From an uncultured Clostridia bacterium (GTDB taxonomy: Bacteria > Bacillota > Clostridia > Christensenellales > Borkfalkiaceae): a stretch of 5,972 nucleotides of DNA. Shown one piece after another: positions 4,962-5,972 of the stretch. The position numbers and the translations under genes are program-made. The notes beneath the pieces are model-generated. The model searched no databases. It saw only the letters and a program-made list of their open reading frames with translations, and was not told the origin of the DNA. The DNA is taken from NCBI GenBank assembly GCA_945834965.1, contig CAMAHZ010000084.1, forward strand, positions 1-5,972. The letters are read 5' to 3'. Every line of letters begins with the position of its first letter. The stretch's first letter is position 1.

Positions 4962-5972
4962 TTAATTAGCTACGGAATTCAACAGAGCGTCGTCGATTTT
5001 ACCCCAAGCTCCGTTACCCGAACCCGAGCATTTTACGTATACGCCTACCGTTATCGTCTGTCCTGCCGTATAGCTTATACCGTTAATTACCTGAGTATCC
5101 CAGTTGCCGTAACCGTTTATGGTTAAAGCCTGCGTGCTTACTATCTGCCCGTCTATCTTTACGTAGGAATAGATATCCGTCGTGCCGCAGTCTCCGCCCA
5201 TTATGGAAACGGTGTATTTATAGTTGCCGGTAGGAAGAGACTCTACCTGCTGTTCTACCGTGAATTCAACCGAGTTGGAAGCCGCACTCCAGAAATGGAC
5301 GTGCTTTGTTCCCGTTAAGCTGTCGGTCGCCTTGTCTTCTATATACAGCTCGTCCATTTTTCCTATGGGCGTAATCGTCCAGCCCGTTTCGCCTTCTTCA
5401 AAGCTGTAATTTTTAATGAAGTTGTATTCAACCATCGAGATATAGCAATGCGCCGTCATTCCGCCTGCCGTACCCGTAACTTCGTACTTTGCAACGCCGC
5501 CCGAATACATTGCTTCAAGCTGTGCGTCGGTAACGTTCCAGGTTACGTCGATTGACTGCTTGCTATCATCGGTCATAATTGCATTAACCTTTTCGGGAAG
5601 GACTATCGTACCGTTTAAGTCGACGATTAAGTTAACGTCTTCGATTGCGTCGGCTTTAAGCTCTACTTCGTTGCCGAATCTTACGAGATTGAATACCCTT
5701 AACGACTCAAGCGGTTTGCCCGTTGCGTCAAAGAACGCCTGGTTGTCCACTGCGCAGCCGCCGTAGTATTTACCAGCGTCGTCGGGGTCGTACTCGTCCG
5801 CATAACTTGCTGCCCAACCGCTTCCGTATTTCTCCCACTTTTCGCTATTCTCTTCCCATGAAGAAGTGCCTACCGATATCCACGTACCTTCCCAGTACAC
5901 TACGCCTATGCCGTTTTGGGTGTGCGCAATCGTATCGATTACGTTACGCACGGAATTTGCCTGCCCCTGCAC
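4962..5972 (-). CDS. ganB: GH53 arabinogalactan endo-beta-1,4-galactanase with Big_4 and CBM61-like modules (3' part)
   Basis: This is the C-terminal 337 codons of a large secreted enzyme; the 5' part lies beyond position 5972, so the signal peptide and most of the catalytic barrel, including both catalytic glutamates, are not visible. Residues 1-95 match the end of a GH53 barrel: GIGVVYWEGTW (21-31), WEKYGSGWAASYADEYDP (46-63) and GGCAVDNQAFFDATGKPLESL (71-91). Residues about 104-178 are a Big_4-type Ig-like module (IVLPEKVNAIM, DVTWNV, KYEVTGTAGG). Residues 183-336 resemble CBM61, a galactan-binding module known from GH53 enzymes: FIKNYSFEEGETGWT, HVHFWSAAS and a closing WGKIDDALL. The enzyme should cleave internal beta-1,4-galactosyl bonds in pectic galactan outside the cell. 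No LPXTG anchor or SLH repeat is present at the C-terminus. A strong terminator follows. The GH53 call is firm; CBM61 is likely from pattern memory. Confidence 0.92.
   Translation of the reverse strand: MQGQANSVRNVIDTIAHTQNGIGVVYWEGTWISVGTSSWEENSEKWEKYGSGWAASYADEYDPDDAGKYYGGCAVDNQAFFDATGKPLESLRVFNLVRFGNEVELKADAIEDVNLIVDLNGTIVLPEKVNAIMTDDSKQSIDVTWNVTDAQLEAMYSGGVAKYEVTGTAGGMTAHCYISMVEYNFIKNYSFEEGETGWTITPIGKMDELYIEDKATDSLTGTKHVHFWSAASNSVEFTVEQQVESLPTGNYKYTVSIMGGDCGTTDIYSYVKIDGQIVSTQALTINGYGNWDTQVINGISYTAGQTITVGVYVKCSGSGNGAWGKIDDALLNSVAN

Noticed and set aside
1..5972. CRISPR array, tRNA, rRNA, insertion sequence or phage genes
   Set aside because: No spaced direct repeats, cloverleaf-like genes, terminal inverted repeats or transposase-like proteins were seen; the window is nearly filled by one transport and degradation locus.

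Overview
This window looks like part of a plant-polysaccharide utilisation locus of a Gram-positive, Clostridia-like bacterium (Bacillota), probably from a gut or another plant-fibre-rich habitat. That placement is inferred from four things. The sugar-binding protein is a lipoprotein. The start codons carry strong GGAGG-type ribosome sites. The spacers are very AT-rich beside coding DNA of moderate GC. The genes are a CUT1-type sugar importer beside an endo-galactanase. The species cannot be named from this sequence. All genes are on the minus strand, so the operon reads from high to low coordinates.

Layout in reading order. At 5972-4962 is the 3' part of a GH53 endo-beta-1,4-galactanase with a Big_4 Ig-like module and a C-terminal CBM61-like module; it ends at a strong intrinsic terminator (4941-4908). 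A 371-nt AT-rich spacer follows. It holds a near-consensus sigma-A promoter (TTGACA, 17 nt, TAAAAT at 4810-4782) and a roughly 185-nt leader packed with inverted repeats. At 4590-3028 is a solute-binding lipoprotein with an extra C-terminal beta-sandwich-like domain. A 136-nt gap with two hairpins leads to a MalF/GanP-type permease (2891-1359), which overlaps a MalG/GanQ-type permease (1359-457) in a TAATG junction. Only 23 nt later begins a MalK/MsmX-type ATPase (433 to beyond position 1), cut off by the window edge just after its LSGGQ signature.

The genes suggest a simple division of labour. The secreted galactanase would cut pectic beta-1,4-galactan, the lipoprotein would catch the resulting oligosaccharides, the two permeases would carry them across the membrane, and the co-encoded ATPase would power uptake. 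The galactan assignment for the importer rests mainly on its neighbour; maltodextrin remains possible because the whole CUT1 family is similar, and the extra domain on the binding protein resembles starch-binding folds.

No new class of biological system is evident. The points most worth a second look are the binding protein's C-terminal fusion, the structured leader upstream of it, and the perfect 13-bp hairpin between the binding-protein and permease genes.
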